Below are positions 27,487 through 37,164 of a stretch of 64,000 bases of DNA, one piece after another. The notes under the pieces are model-generated. The model was not told the origin of the DNA. It was given only the letters and a program-made list of their open reading frames with translations, and made no database searches. Source of the stretch: Actinomycetota bacterium (lineage in GTDB: Bacteria; Actinomycetota; Acidimicrobiia; Acidimicrobiales; AC-14); contig VAWU01000017.1 in NCBI GenBank assembly GCA_005888325.1, forward strand, positions 63,676 to 127,675. The letters run 5' to 3'. Positions within the stretch are counted from its first letter, which is position 1. Each line of letters starts with the position of its first letter. The translations under genes and the position numbers were made by a program.

Positions 27487-30027
27487 CTAGTCGTGTGAGA
27501 TGGCATGGAGCACGTCGAGCCGGGCCGCCCGGCGGGCGGGCAGCACGGCGGCCACCACACCCGCCAGGGCGGCGAGCGCGACGAACACCAGCAGCTGCCC
27601 GCCCGGCACGGTCAGGGTGGACACCCCTCGGCTGTGCAGCGCGGCAACCAGCGCCCACCCGAAGAAGACACCGACGACGAGCCCCAACAGCGCGCCGAAC
27701 ACGCTGATGATCACCGCCTCGCATCGGATCATGCTCCGCACCTGCCGGCGGCCCATGCCGACGGCTCGGAGCAGGCCGAGCTCACGGGTGCGCTCGAAGA
27801 TCGAGAGCGCAAGCGTGTTCACGATGCCCAGAAGGGCGATCAGGATCGCCATGGCGAGCAGCGCGGTGACGATGCCGAGGAGCTGGTTGATCTGGCTGGC
27901 GGCCTGGGCCTTCAACTCGGCCGCGTCGCGCACGTCGAGGTTGGGATACCGGTTGAGCACCCGTTCGACCGCTGCACGCGATCGCGCAGGAGACACACCC
28001 GGGGCCGCCTTGATCACGACCAGGTTGTCGTTGATGGTGGTGTAGTTGCGCTCGAAGTCCGACAGCGTGAGCAGGTAGGCGCCCGCGAGGTCGTTCTTGG
28101 CGTAGATGCCGGCGACCGAGATGCGTTGGACGCCCGTCCTCGCGAACTGGAGCGCGACGGTCGAGCCCACCTTCCACGCGTGGTCCCGCGCCTGCTTCTC
28201 CGAAACCAGGAGGCCGCTCTCCGAGCCGGTCGGCGCCCGGCCGGAGATGACGTCGAGATGGAGCAGCGACGTCAGCTTGTCGGGCTCGACCCCCGCCAGC
28301 TGCTTGGTGGCACCGTCGAGCTTGAACTGCCCCGGTCGCACCGCGGTGACGGTCGCGAGCTCCGGTCGCTTGGCCAGGTCGCTCGCCACGGTTGGGCTGA
28401 AGCCTTCGCCGAAGCCACCTGCGGTCACCGTGTAGTCGGCGCCGAACTCCTTGTCGATGGTCTTGGTGGTCGAGGTCTTCACCGACGCCGACAGCACGGA
28501 CACGAACGTGACCAACGCGAGGCCGATCATGAGCGCGGCCGCGGTCGAGGCTGTGCGACGGGGGTTGCGCATGGCGTTCTCCCGGGCGAGCTTGGCCGGG
28601 AGCTTGAACAGTCGCACGAGCGGGGCGCCGACGACGCGCGCGACGGGCCGGGCCAGAACCGGGCCCAGGAAGGCGACGCCCATGAACACGAGGAAGACGC
28701 CGAGGCCGACGTACTTCACCGCGCTGGCTCCGCCGCCGATGAGACCCAGCGCCAGCGCGCCGCCACCCACGACGGTCGTCGTGCAACCGAGCAGAATCCG
28801 GCGCCGGCTGCTCGTCGTGGCGGCCGGGGTGCCGCCCTCCCGCATGGCTTCGATGGGTGCAACACGTGTCGCACGCCGGGCGGGAGCCGCGGCCGAGACC
28901 ACGGTGACGACGATCCCCACCAGCAGCGACACCACGAACGTGCGTGGCGACAGCACGAGGCTGCCCGCGGGCAGTCCGAAGCCGATGGCGTCCATCAAGG
29001 CGCGTATGCCGTACGAGATCCCGATGCCGAAGGCCAGACCTGCCACCGACGCCACCACCGCGGTGATGAACGCCTCACCCAGGACCGATGCCATCACCTG
29101 GCGTCGGGCGGCGCCGAGCGCCCGCAGGAGCGCGAGCTCGCGGGTGCGCTGCGCCACGATGATCGAGAAGGTGTTGGCGATCATGAAGGTGCCGACGAAC
29201 AGCGCGATGCCGGCGAACACCAGCAGGAAGATGCTGAAGAACTGGATGCCCTGCTGCACGTCGGAGGCGTCCTCCTTGGCCAGCTGCGGGCCGGTCAGCG
29301 CTTCGTACCCTCCGCCGAGCGCGGCGTTGACCCGACTCCGGAGCTCGGTCTTCGAGACTCCGTTGTCGCCCTTGACGTTGATGAACGAGAACTGTCCCGG
29401 CCGGTCGAGCGCCTCCTGGGCAGTCGACGTGTCGAACGCGGTGACCGTGGCGCCCAGGAGCGTGTCCGCGGTCCCGACCTTGAAGACGCCCACGAGCGTG
29501 AACTCGCGTGCCGGCCCGTTGAGGAGGACCTTCACCCGCTCGCCGACCCGGAAGCCGTGCTTCTTGGCCGTGGCCGCGTCGATCGCGACCTCGTTGCCGT
29601 TGGTGGGGCGGTGTCCTTCCTTCAGGGTGTACGGGGAGAGGCCGGCGATGTCGGTGAACGTCTCTCCGAGCGTGGGCGGCCCCCGCGGGGTGATGGCCTT
29701 GCCCTTGTGGTCGATGAGGATCGCGGTGCCCTCGACCTCGCCGGCCGCGGCCTTGACGCCGTCGATGTGGCGCACCTCGGAAAGGAGCGAGGCCGGGACC
29801 GGTTGACGCTCGTCGTTGTTCTGCTGCTCGCTGAAGCTCTTCTTCGCCCGGACGCGCACGTCGACTCCGGACTCGATGCCCTTGAACAAGGTGTCGAACG
29901 TGGCGTTGAGCGTGTCGCTCAGGATGAGCGTCCCGGCCACGAACCCGACGCCGAGGACGATGGCCAGCCCGGTGAGGGCCAGGCGGAGCTTGTGGGCCAG
30001 GAGGCTGCGGATCGTCGCTTTGCGCAC
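27487..30027 (-). CDS. MacB/FtsX-type ABC transporter permease (two modules)
   Basis: The 846-residue protein begins with the usual membrane-entry segment LLAHKLRLALTGLAIVLGVGFVAGTL and an extracytoplasmic domain. It then has an FtsX core (TFMIANTFSIIVAQRTRELALLRALGAARRQV), a second extracytoplasmic domain, and a final FtsX core (NTLALSIFERTRELGLLRAVGMGRRQV). It exports an unknown substrate or works on the envelope. The start is GTG 30027. ABC ATPase genes flank it 5 bases upstream and 11 bases downstream. Confidence 0.92.
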   Translation of the reverse strand: MRKATIRSLLAHKLRLALTGLAIVLGVGFVAGTLILSDTLNATFDTLFKGIESGVDVRVRAKKSFSEQQNNDERQPVPASLLSEVRHIDGVKAAAGEVEGTAILIDHKGKAITPRGPPTLGETFTDIAGLSPYTLKEGHRPTNGNEVAIDAATAKKHGFRVGERVKVLLNGPAREFTLVGVFKVGTADTLLGATVTAFDTSTAQEALDRPGQFSFINVKGDNGVSKTELRSRVNAALGGGYEALTGPQLAKEDASDVQQGIQFFSIFLLVFAGIALFVGTFMIANTFSIIVAQRTRELALLRALGAARRQVMASVLGEAFITAVVASVAGLAFGIGISYGIRALMDAIGFGLPAGSLVLSPRTFVVSLLVGIVVTVVSAAAPARRATRVAPIEAMREGGTPAATTSSRRRILLGCTTTVVGGGALALGLIGGGASAVKYVGLGVFLVFMGVAFLGPVLARPVARVVGAPLVRLFKLPAKLARENAMRNPRRTASTAAALMIGLALVTFVSVLSASVKTSTTKTIDKEFGADYTVTAGGFGEGFSPTVASDLAKRPELATVTAVRPGQFKLDGATKQLAGVEPDKLTSLLHLDVISGRAPTGSESGLLVSEKQARDHAWKVGSTVALQFARTGVQRISVAGIYAKNDLAGAYLLTLSDFERNYTTINDNLVVIKAAPGVSPARSRAAVERVLNRYPNLDVRDAAELKAQAASQINQLLGIVTALLAMAILIALLGIVNTLALSIFERTRELGLLRAVGMGRRQVRSMIRCEAVIISVFGALLGLVVGVFFGWALVAALHSRGVSTLTVPGGQLLVFVALAALAGVVAAVLPARRAARLDVLHAISHD

Positions 30028-30032
30028 CGGAC

Positions 30033-30809
<777 letters not shown>

Positions 30810-30901
30810 GTGACGAACGTACGCGGAGGACTGCGCCTCGTCGTCAGCCGCGGCGACGATTCGCGCGTCGTCCGCGAGGATGACGTGGTTCGTGACCGGC
30901 G

Positions 30902-31567
30902 TCACCCGCCGGGCTGAACCAGGCCCGTCTCGTACGCGAGGACCACCGCCTGGACGCGGTCGCGCAGGCCCAGCTTCATCAACACGCGACCGACGTGGGT
31001 CTTCACCGTCGTCTCGCTCACGAAGAGCGTCTCGGCCAGCTCCGCGTTCGACAGCCCGCGTGCCATGAGGGTGAGGACCTCGACCTCTCGGTCGGTGAGG
31101 TTGCCGAGCGACGGCGGTGGCTTGGTGTCCGGCGTCGGAAGATGCCGTGCGAACCGGTCGATCAGCCGGCGGGTGACCGACGGGGCGATGAGCGCGTCGC
31201 CCGCGGCGATCGTGCGGATGGCGGTGACGAGATCCTCGGGGGGCACGTCCTTGAGCAGGAAGCCGCTGGCCCCGGCGCGCAGCGCCTCGACGACGTATTC
31301 GTCGAGGTCGAACGTGGTGAGGATGAGGATCTTGAGCGGGTCGTCCGTGCCGGGCCCGGCCAGCCGTCGGGTGGCCTCGACCCCGTCGAGGTTCGGCATG
31401 CGGATGTCCATCAGTACGACGTCGGGACGAAGGCGCAGCGCCGCGTCGATCGCCTCGACGCCGTCGCCGGCCTCACCGACGACCTCGATGTCGTCCTCGC
31501 CCTCGAGGATCATGCGGAACCCCGCACGCAGCAGGGGCTGGTCGTCGACGAGCAGGACGCGGGTCAC
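30902..31567 (-). CDS. NarL/LuxR-type response regulator
   Basis: The 221-residue protein has an N-terminal receiver with acidic pocket VDDQ, phospho-acceptor Asp in VVLMDIRMPNLDG near residue 54, the Thr in ILILTTFDLDEYV, and Lys in FLLKDVPPEDL. A C-terminal LuxR HTH follows (LTDREVEVLTLMARGLSNAE through TVKTHVGRVLMKLGL). It is encoded immediately after the histidine kinase with a 4-base overlap (31564-31567), so the two form a cognate pair. It probably controls the exporter genes just downstream, as DesKR/LiaRS-like systems often do. Confidence 0.93.
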   Translation of the reverse strand: MTRVLLVDDQPLLRAGFRMILEGEDDIEVVGEAGDGVEAIDAALRLRPDVVLMDIRMPNLDGVEATRRLAGPGTDDPLKILILTTFDLDEYVVEALRAGASGFLLKDVPPEDLVTAIRTIAAGDALIAPSVTRRLIDRFARHLPTPDTKPPPSLGNLTDREVEVLTLMARGLSNAELAETLFVSETTVKTHVGRVLMKLGLRDRVQAVVLAYETGLVQPGG

Positions 31568-32760
31568 GCGCGGACCGGCTCGAGCGGGATGCGGGCGGAG
31601 ACCGCGTACCCGCCCCCCTGGCGCGGGCCCGCCTGGAGCTCCCCTCCGAAGAGGGCGACGCGCTCGCGCATGCCCACCAGACCGTGGCCGCCCCCGTTGG
31701 TCGCCGGCGCGTCGGCGGCGGAGCCGCGGCCGTCGTCGACCACCTCGAGGCGCAGGTCGTGGTCGCCGTAGCGCAGGATGACCTGGGCGCGGGCGGGGCC
31801 CGCGTGCTTGAGGCTGTTCGTGAGCGCCTCCTGCACGATCCGGTAGGCGGACATGTCGGCGCCGGACATCAGTGGGCGGGGCTCGCCTTCCACCACGAGC
31901 TCGACGGGCAGCCCCGCGTCGCGGACGTGTGCGACCAGTGAGTCGAGGTCGCTGATGCTCGGCTGGGGCGCGCGGTGCTCGGTCGCGTCGTCCTCGGTGC
32001 GGAGCACGCCCAGGAGGCGGCGCATCTCGTCGAGGGCCTCGCGCCCGGTGTCCTCAACCGACGTCAATGCCTCACGCGCCCGTTCGGGATCGCGCTCGAT
32101 CGTGCGGCGGGCCGCGCCGGCCTGCACCACCATCACACTCACGTTGTGCGCCACCACGTCGTGCAGCTCGCGGGCGATGCGCGCCCGCTCGTCGGCCACC
32201 GCGCGCTGCGCCTGCTCGGCCTGCTCGCGCTCGAGGCGGGCCGCCCTGTCCTCCAGGCCGGCGAGATAGGCGCGCCGGTTGCGCAGGTTGTCGCCCAGGA
32301 TCCACGCCGTCGCGAAGATGACGACGTTGCTGACGACGTTCCCGGCGTTGACGCCCCACCGCGCGGTGAGGAAGACGACCAGGGTGCCGATGGCCGCGTA
32401 GACCGCGCCGATGATCGAGCGGCGCCGGTCGCAGTGGGCGGCCACGCTGTAGAGGCAGATCAGCACGCCGACCGACGTCGCGCTCTCCGGGAAGCCGATG
32501 GCCTCGTAGGCGACTGCCGCCACGCCGACGACCACGAGCGCCGGGAGCGGTTTGCGGCGCCGCCAGGCGACGGGGACGGCGCTCAGCACCCCGAGGATGA
32601 TGGCGAGCGCGTTCGCATCGCGATAGTTGACGCCGTGGGCCGACGTGTCGCCGCCGGTGATGGAGAGGATGACGACGAGGAGGAGCAGGCCGGCGAGCAG
32701 GCTGTCCGCGAGGAGGGGATGCTCCTTCAGCCAGCGAACGGGCGTCGGCCGGCGGGTCAT
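31564..32760 (-). CDS. sensor histidine kinase (DesK/NarX-type, HisKA_3)
   Basis: The 398-residue kinase has an N-terminal membrane domain of about four to five helices (residues 15-150) with no sizeable external sensor domain. A linker coiled coil (residues about 158-185) is followed by the dimerisation/phosphoacceptor motif ERARIARELHDVVAHNVSVM with its His, and a HATPase domain with EALTNSLKHAG (N box), VDDGRGSA and GGGHGLVGMRERV. It likely senses membrane state. It is the first gene of the operon leading to the response regulator and exporter genes. Confidence 0.92.
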   Translation of the reverse strand: MTRRPTPVRWLKEHPLLADSLLAGLLLLVVILSITGGDTSAHGVNYRDANALAIILGVLSAVPVAWRRRKPLPALVVVGVAAVAYEAIGFPESATSVGVLICLYSVAAHCDRRRSIIGAVYAAIGTLVVFLTARWGVNAGNVVSNVVIFATAWILGDNLRNRRAYLAGLEDRAARLEREQAEQAQRAVADERARIARELHDVVAHNVSVMVVQAGAARRTIERDPERAREALTSVEDTGREALDEMRRLLGVLRTEDDATEHRAPQPSISDLDSLVAHVRDAGLPVELVVEGEPRPLMSGADMSAYRIVQEALTNSLKHAGPARAQVILRYGDHDLRLEVVDDGRGSAADAPATNGGGHGLVGMRERVALFGGELQAGPRQGGGYAVSARIPLEPVRA

Positions 32761-32781
32761 GGGATGACGGTAGCGAGTGGA

Positions 32782-32811
32782 GTCGTCGCCGGCATCCTCC
32801 CCGGCGACGAC
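32782..32811 (-). terminator. hairpin after valS
   Basis: GTCGTCGCCGG (32782-32792) pairs perfectly with CCGGCGACGAC (32801-32811) around an 8-base loop. On the minus strand it starts 7 bases after the valS stop and ends before the histidine kinase start. It would separate the valS transcript from the kinase operon. It lacks a U tract, as is common in high-GC actinobacteria. Confidence 0.7.
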
Positions 32812-32817
32812 CGCGCG

Positions 32818-35343
32818 TCATCCTTCCGGATGATCTCGGAGCGTGACCTCGACCGCATCGTCGACGGGAGCATCATCACCGGCCGCATCGAAAGCGAGCT
32901 GCTCGATGTGCCCGGCGTCTTTGAGGTCGGCTGCCGCGTGGCGGGCCGCGCCGTGGCCACGGACCACGACGCGGGCGACGGGCGCGCGCATCGAGCGCCT
33001 GGCCTCGGTCTTGGCCCGACGCACCTCGCCGAGCACCGCGGACGCCGCGCCGAGGACCGCAGCGTCACCGTCGCCGGCGCCGGGGCCGAGCTCCGCCGCC
33101 TGCGGCCAGGTGGCACGGTGGACGGAGCCCTCCTTCCACCACGACCAGACCTCCTCGGTGACGAACGGCACGATCGGAGCGAACAGCCGCAGCAGCGCCG
33201 AGAGCGCTATCGACAGTGCCGCGTGCGCGGACGCCGCCGGCGCGTCGCCCTGGCCGCCATAGGCCCGCGCCTTCACCAGCTCGACGTAGTCGTCGCAGAA
33301 CGACCAGAAGAACGCCTCGGTGCGCTCGAGCGCGCGCGCGTAGTCGTAGGCCTCGAAGGCGCGCGTGGCGTCGTCGACGAGCGCGCCGAGCCCGGCGACC
33401 ATCGAACGGTCGAGCGCCTCGGTGACGGCGCCGGGGTCGCCCGCGCGGGCGGCTCCCAGCCCGAGGACGAAGCGCGACACATTGAGGAGCTTGATGGCGA
33501 GGCGACGGCCCACCTTCATCTGACCCCGGTCGAAGGCCACGTCCTGGCCGGGCCGGCCACCGCATGCCCAGTAGCGCACCGCGTCGGCCCCGTACTCGCC
33601 GATCAGGGGCATGGGCTCATCGGGTGAATTTGCGTTCGACTTCGACAGCTTCTTGCGGTCGGGGTCGAACACGAACCCGGCGATGGCGGCGTTGGCCCAC
33701 GGAAGCGCGTCGTGCATGATCTGCGAGCGCACGATCGTGTAGAAGAGCCAGGTGCGGATGATGTCGTGGGCCTGCGGGCGCAGGTCCATCGGGAAGACCC
33801 GCGCGAAGAGGTCGGGGTCGTCCTCCCAGCCGCCGACGATCTGCGGAGTGAGCGACGAGGTGGCCCACGTGTCCATCACGTCGGGGTCGCCTGCGAACCC
33901 GCCCGCCTGGTTGCGCTGCGCCTCGGTGTAGCCGTCGGGCACGTCGGTCGAGGGGTCGACCGGGAAGCGGTCCTCTGAAGCGGTCAGCGGGCGCGACCGG
34001 TCGAGGTCGCCGTTCTCCAGCACCGGGTACCACACCGGGAACGGCACGCCGAAGAAGCGCTGACGCGTGATGTTCCAGTCGCCGGCGAGGCCGTTCACCC
34101 AGTTCTCGTAGCGCACGCGCATGAACTCGGGGTACCAGCGCAGCTCCTTGCCCCGCGCGAGCAGCTCCTCGGTGGGGGGGTAGCGGATGAACCACTGCCA
34201 GCTGGTGACGATCTCGAGCGGTCGCGTGCCGTTGCCCCAGAACTTCACCGGGTGGGTGATCGGGCGCGGCTCACCCACCAGCTCGCCGGACTCGCGCAGG
34301 CGCTCGACGATGGCCGCCTGGGCCTGCTTCACGGTCTTGCCTGCGATGGCCTGCCAGGCGTCGTTGTCGGGCACGTCGGGGGGTGGCGAGGCGACGATGC
34401 GCCCGTCGCGTCCGACGATCGAGCGCACCGGCAGGCCGAGCTCGCGCCACCACACCACGTCGGTGGTGTCGCCGAACGTGCAGATCATGGCGATGCCCGA
34501 GCCCTTCTCCGGATCGGCCAGCTCGTGGGCCAGCACCGGCACCTCCACACCGAACAGCGGAGTGTGCACCGCGGTGCCGAAGCGGTCGCGGTAGCGCGCG
34601 TCGTCGGGGTGGGCCACGAGCGCGACGCACGCGGCCAGCAGCTCGGGTCGTGTCGTCTCGATGGGGATGTCGTCGAACATGAGCCGGTGGTAGTGACCGG
34701 CCACCTCGCGGTCCTCCAGCTCGGCCTGGGCGACCGCGGTCCTCATGTCGACGTCCCAGAGCGTCGGCCCCTCCGCGAGGTAGGCGATGCCCGCATCCAG
34801 GAGTTGCAGGAAGCCGCGCTGCGAGGCCCGGCGGGCTCTCTCGCCGATCGTCGTGTACGTCATGTCCCAGTCGACCGACAGGCCGACGGACGACCACAGC
34901 TCGAAGTACTGCTGCTCGAGCTGCTCGGTGAGGCCCGCGCACAGCTCCACGAAGTTGGGGCGCGACACGGGAACCGGTCGTTTCGGAGGGGGCTGCTCGG
35001 GCAGGAACGTCGGGTCGTAGGGGAGCGAGGGGTCGCAGGTGATGCCGAACGTCAACTGCACGCGCCGTTCGACGTTGAGGCCGTTGTCGTCCCACCCCAT
35101 CGGATAGAAGACCTCGCGCCCGCGCATGCGCTGGAAGCGGGCGATGGTGTCGGTGTGGGTGTACGAGCACACGTGGCCGGGGTGGAGGGCGCCCGACACG
35201 GTGGGAGGCGGCGTGTCGATCGAGTAGATCTCGGCGCGGGTCTTGGTGCGGTCGAAGCGATAGGTGCCGTCGGCCGCCCATCGTGCGCGCCACTTCTGCT
35301 CGAGGCCGTCGAGGCTCGGTTTTTCCGGGACGGTGGCGGACAT
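32818..35343 (-). CDS. valS: valyl-tRNA synthetase
   Basis: The 841-residue class I synthetase charges tRNA-Val. The HIGH motif appears as HPGH within SGALHPGHVCSYTHTDTIARF, followed by FYPMGWDDNGLNVERRV. The KMSKS loop appears as KLSKSNANSPDEP near residue 580. It is of the compact ValS type seen in many actinobacteria, with the editing insertion (residues about 190-360) but without the long C-terminal coiled coil of E. coli ValS. The start is ATG 35343, divergent from cysS across only 20 bases. Confidence 0.93.
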   Translation of the reverse strand: MSATVPEKPSLDGLEQKWRARWAADGTYRFDRTKTRAEIYSIDTPPPTVSGALHPGHVCSYTHTDTIARFQRMRGREVFYPMGWDDNGLNVERRVQLTFGITCDPSLPYDPTFLPEQPPPKRPVPVSRPNFVELCAGLTEQLEQQYFELWSSVGLSVDWDMTYTTIGERARRASQRGFLQLLDAGIAYLAEGPTLWDVDMRTAVAQAELEDREVAGHYHRLMFDDIPIETTRPELLAACVALVAHPDDARYRDRFGTAVHTPLFGVEVPVLAHELADPEKGSGIAMICTFGDTTDVVWWRELGLPVRSIVGRDGRIVASPPPDVPDNDAWQAIAGKTVKQAQAAIVERLRESGELVGEPRPITHPVKFWGNGTRPLEIVTSWQWFIRYPPTEELLARGKELRWYPEFMRVRYENWVNGLAGDWNITRQRFFGVPFPVWYPVLENGDLDRSRPLTASEDRFPVDPSTDVPDGYTEAQRNQAGGFAGDPDVMDTWATSSLTPQIVGGWEDDPDLFARVFPMDLRPQAHDIIRTWLFYTIVRSQIMHDALPWANAAIAGFVFDPDRKKLSKSNANSPDEPMPLIGEYGADAVRYWACGGRPGQDVAFDRGQMKVGRRLAIKLLNVSRFVLGLGAARAGDPGAVTEALDRSMVAGLGALVDDATRAFEAYDYARALERTEAFFWSFCDDYVELVKARAYGGQGDAPAASAHAALSIALSALLRLFAPIVPFVTEEVWSWWKEGSVHRATWPQAAELGPGAGDGDAAVLGAASAVLGEVRRAKTEARRSMRAPVARVVVRGHGAARHAAADLKDAGHIEQLAFDAAGDDAPVDDAVEVTLRDHPEG

Positions 35344-35363
35344 GTGCGGGTTACCGTACCCGG

Positions 35364-36701
35364 GTGCTCAGACTCCACGACACCGCTTTGGGACGGGTGG
35401 TCCCGTTCGAGCCGCGCGAGGCAGGCAAGGTGTCGATGTACGTCTGCGGGCCGACCGTCTACGACGTGCCTCATCTCGGGCACGGCCGCAACGTGCTCGT
35501 GTACGACGTGCTGCGCCGCTATCTGGAGTGGTCGGGGCACGAGGTCAACCACGTCTCCAACGTCACCGACGTCGACGACAACATCATCAAGCGGGCGAAC
35601 GTGGAACGCCGTTCGCCCGATGAGGTGGCCGAGGAGTACGAGGCCGCGTGGTGGGCGGCGCTCGACAGTCTCGGCGTGCTCCGGCCGACCGCCGACCCGC
35701 ACGCCAGTGACTACATCGCGGGCATGGTCGAGCTGATCGAGCAGCTGTTCGAGCGCGGCGTCGCCTACGAGACCTCCGACGGGGTCTACTTCGAGGCCGC
35801 ACAGGTCGCCGACTACGGCCTCCTGGCCGGGCAGCCGCTCGAGTCGCTGAAGACCGGTGGCGGGGAGCGGGCCGTCGTCGGCGAGGAGACCAAGCGCTCG
35901 CCTGCCGACTTCGTGCTGTGGAAGAAGGCCAAGCCGGGCGAGCCGAGCTGGCCGTCACCCTGGGGCGACGGCCGGCCGGGCTGGCACACCGAGTGCGTGG
36001 TCATGAGCCTCGACCTGCTGGGCGACGACTTCGACCTCCACACCGGTGGGCTCGACCTGAAGTTCCCCCATCACGAGAACGAACGGGCCCAGGCGGTCGC
36101 CGTCGGCCGCCGGTTCGCGCGGCACTGGATGCACCACGCGTTCGTCGAGATCGCGGGCGAGAAGATGTCGAAGTCGCTGAAGAACTTCACTTCGCTCACC
36201 GACCTGCTCGCCCAGACCGACGCCCGCGCCTACCGGCTCCTTGTGCTGCAGTCGCACTACCGCTCGCCCGTCGAGGTCACGCGTGAGACCGTCGAGCACG
36301 CCGAGCGGACCCTCGCCGGGCTCGACAACTTCGCCCGCGCCGCGGCGAAGGTCCCGGCCGCGCCGGCGGATGCGGCGGTGATGCAGCAGTTCAGCGAGCG
36401 CATGGACGACGACCTCAATACCCCGGGCGCGATGGAGGTGCTCTTCACGACCGTGACCCGTTTCAACTCGTCGCGCGATCCTGCGCTCGCCGCCGCGGTC
36501 CACGAGATGGCGCGTGTCGTGGGGCTCGAGTTGCACGCGGGCGCCCTCGAGGCCGACGCCGAGAGCGCTGAGCTGGTGCGTCAGCGTGACGACGCGCGTG
36601 CCAACCGCGACTGGGCGCGGGCCGACGCGCTGCGAGCCGAGCTCCGGGCTCGCGGTTGGGTGGTGGAGGACGGTCCCGACGGCACCGAGATCCACCGGTG
36701 A
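35364..36701 (+). CDS. cysS: cysteinyl-tRNA synthetase
   Basis: The 445-residue class I synthetase has the HIGH-like HLGHGRN, KMSKS in [11 protein letters not shown], and zinc ligands Cys in [10 protein letters not shown], Cys in [10 protein letters not shown], and His/Glu in FPHHENE. The C-terminal domain, including [14 protein letters not shown] and an anticodon-binding segment, distinguishes it from the related mycothiol ligase MshC. The GTG at 35364 ([14 protein letters not shown]) is the best start and leaves 20 bases to the divergent valS. Confidence 0.92.
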   Translation: MLRLHDTALGRVVPFEPREAGKVSMYVCGPTVYDVPHLGHGRNVLVYDVLRRYLEWSGHEVNHVSNVTDVDDNIIKRANVERRSPDEVAEEYEAAWWAALDSLGVLRPTADPHASDYIAGMVELIEQLFERGVAYETSDGVYFEAAQVADYGLLAGQPLESLKTGGGERAVVGEETKRSPADFVLWKKAKPGEPSWPSPWGDGRPGWHTECVVMSLDLLGDDFDLHTGGLDLKFPHHENERAQAVAVGRRFARHWMHHAFVEIAGEKMSKSLKNFTSLTDLLAQTDARAYRLLVLQSHYRSPVEVTRETVEHAERTLAGLDNFARAAAKVPAAPADAAVMQQFSERMDDDLNTPGAMEVLFTTVTRFNSSRDPALAAAVHEMARVVGLELHAGALEADAESAELVRQRDDARANRDWARADALRAELRARGWVVEDGPDGTEIHR

Positions 36702-36751
36702 CGCCGCCGAACTGCGCTGCTACCGTTTCTGTTCGAGGGAAACTGGCTTCT

Positions 36752-36802
36752 GCACGGCAGCACCGCTCCGAAGATGCAAGCACGGCAACGGTAGGCACGG
36801 CA
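36752..36802 (+). repeat. triple 8-bp direct repeat in the cold-shock gene leader
   Basis: GCACGGCA occurs at 36752-36759, 36780-36787 and 36795-36802, in the 148-base gap between cysS and the cold-shock gene. Long untranslated leaders are normal for cold-shock genes, so the repeats may be part of an RNA structure or a regulator site. I cannot say which from the sequence. Confidence 0.5.
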
Positions 36803-36849
36803 TGCAGTCCCCTCGCCTCCCAGTCAGTCAAACAAGGGGGATCGCCAAA

Positions 36850-37050
36850 GTGGCGACCGGTACCGTGAAGTGGTTCAACGCAGACAAGGGCTTCGGGTTC
36901 ATCTCGCAGTCGGATGGCGCCGATGTGTTCGTGCACTTCAGCGCCATTCAGAAACCCGGTTATCGCACCCTCGACGAGGGTGAGCAGGTGGAGTTCGATG
37001 TGAACCAGGGGCCGAAGGGCCTGCAGGCGGCGAACGTTCGTCCGCTCTAG
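36850..37050 (+). CDS. cold-shock protein (CspA family)
   Basis: The 66-residue single cold-shock domain begins [17 protein letters not shown], with RNP1-like KGFGFI and RNP2-like DVFVHF, and ends [10 protein letters not shown]. It binds single-stranded RNA or DNA as a chaperone. A GTG at 36850 with AGGGGGA about 10 bases upstream is the start. The frame continues upstream, but the extra residues do not belong to the fold. A strong hairpin follows 26 bases after the stop. Confidence 0.95.
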   Translation: MATGTVKWFNADKGFGFISQSDGADVFVHFSAIQKPGYRTLDEGEQVEFDVNQGPKGLQAANVRPL

Positions 37051-37076
37051 CCGTTCCTCGAAGATCCGTTGTCGCG

Positions 37077-37096
37077 GGGCCGCCCTCGGGCGGCCC
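37077..37096 (+). terminator. GC-rich hairpin after the cold-shock gene
   Basis: GGGCCGCCC (37077-37085) pairs perfectly with GGGCGGCCC (37088-37096), with only 2 bases between the arms (a working loop of about 4). It lies 26 bases after the cold-shock stop and before the MFS gene start. There is no U tract. Confidence 0.65.
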
Positions 37097-37164
37097 TGCG
37101 GCGCGTCTGCGGCCCGACAGGCAATGGGCCGGCTGTGCCGCAGAGTGGCTCGGCGCCACGTAGC

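Noticed and set aside
35364-36701. Mycothiol ligase MshC instead of cysS.
   Set aside because: The protein keeps the full C-terminal anticodon-binding region and a KMSKS loop typical of cysteinyl-tRNA synthetase; MshC is shorter.
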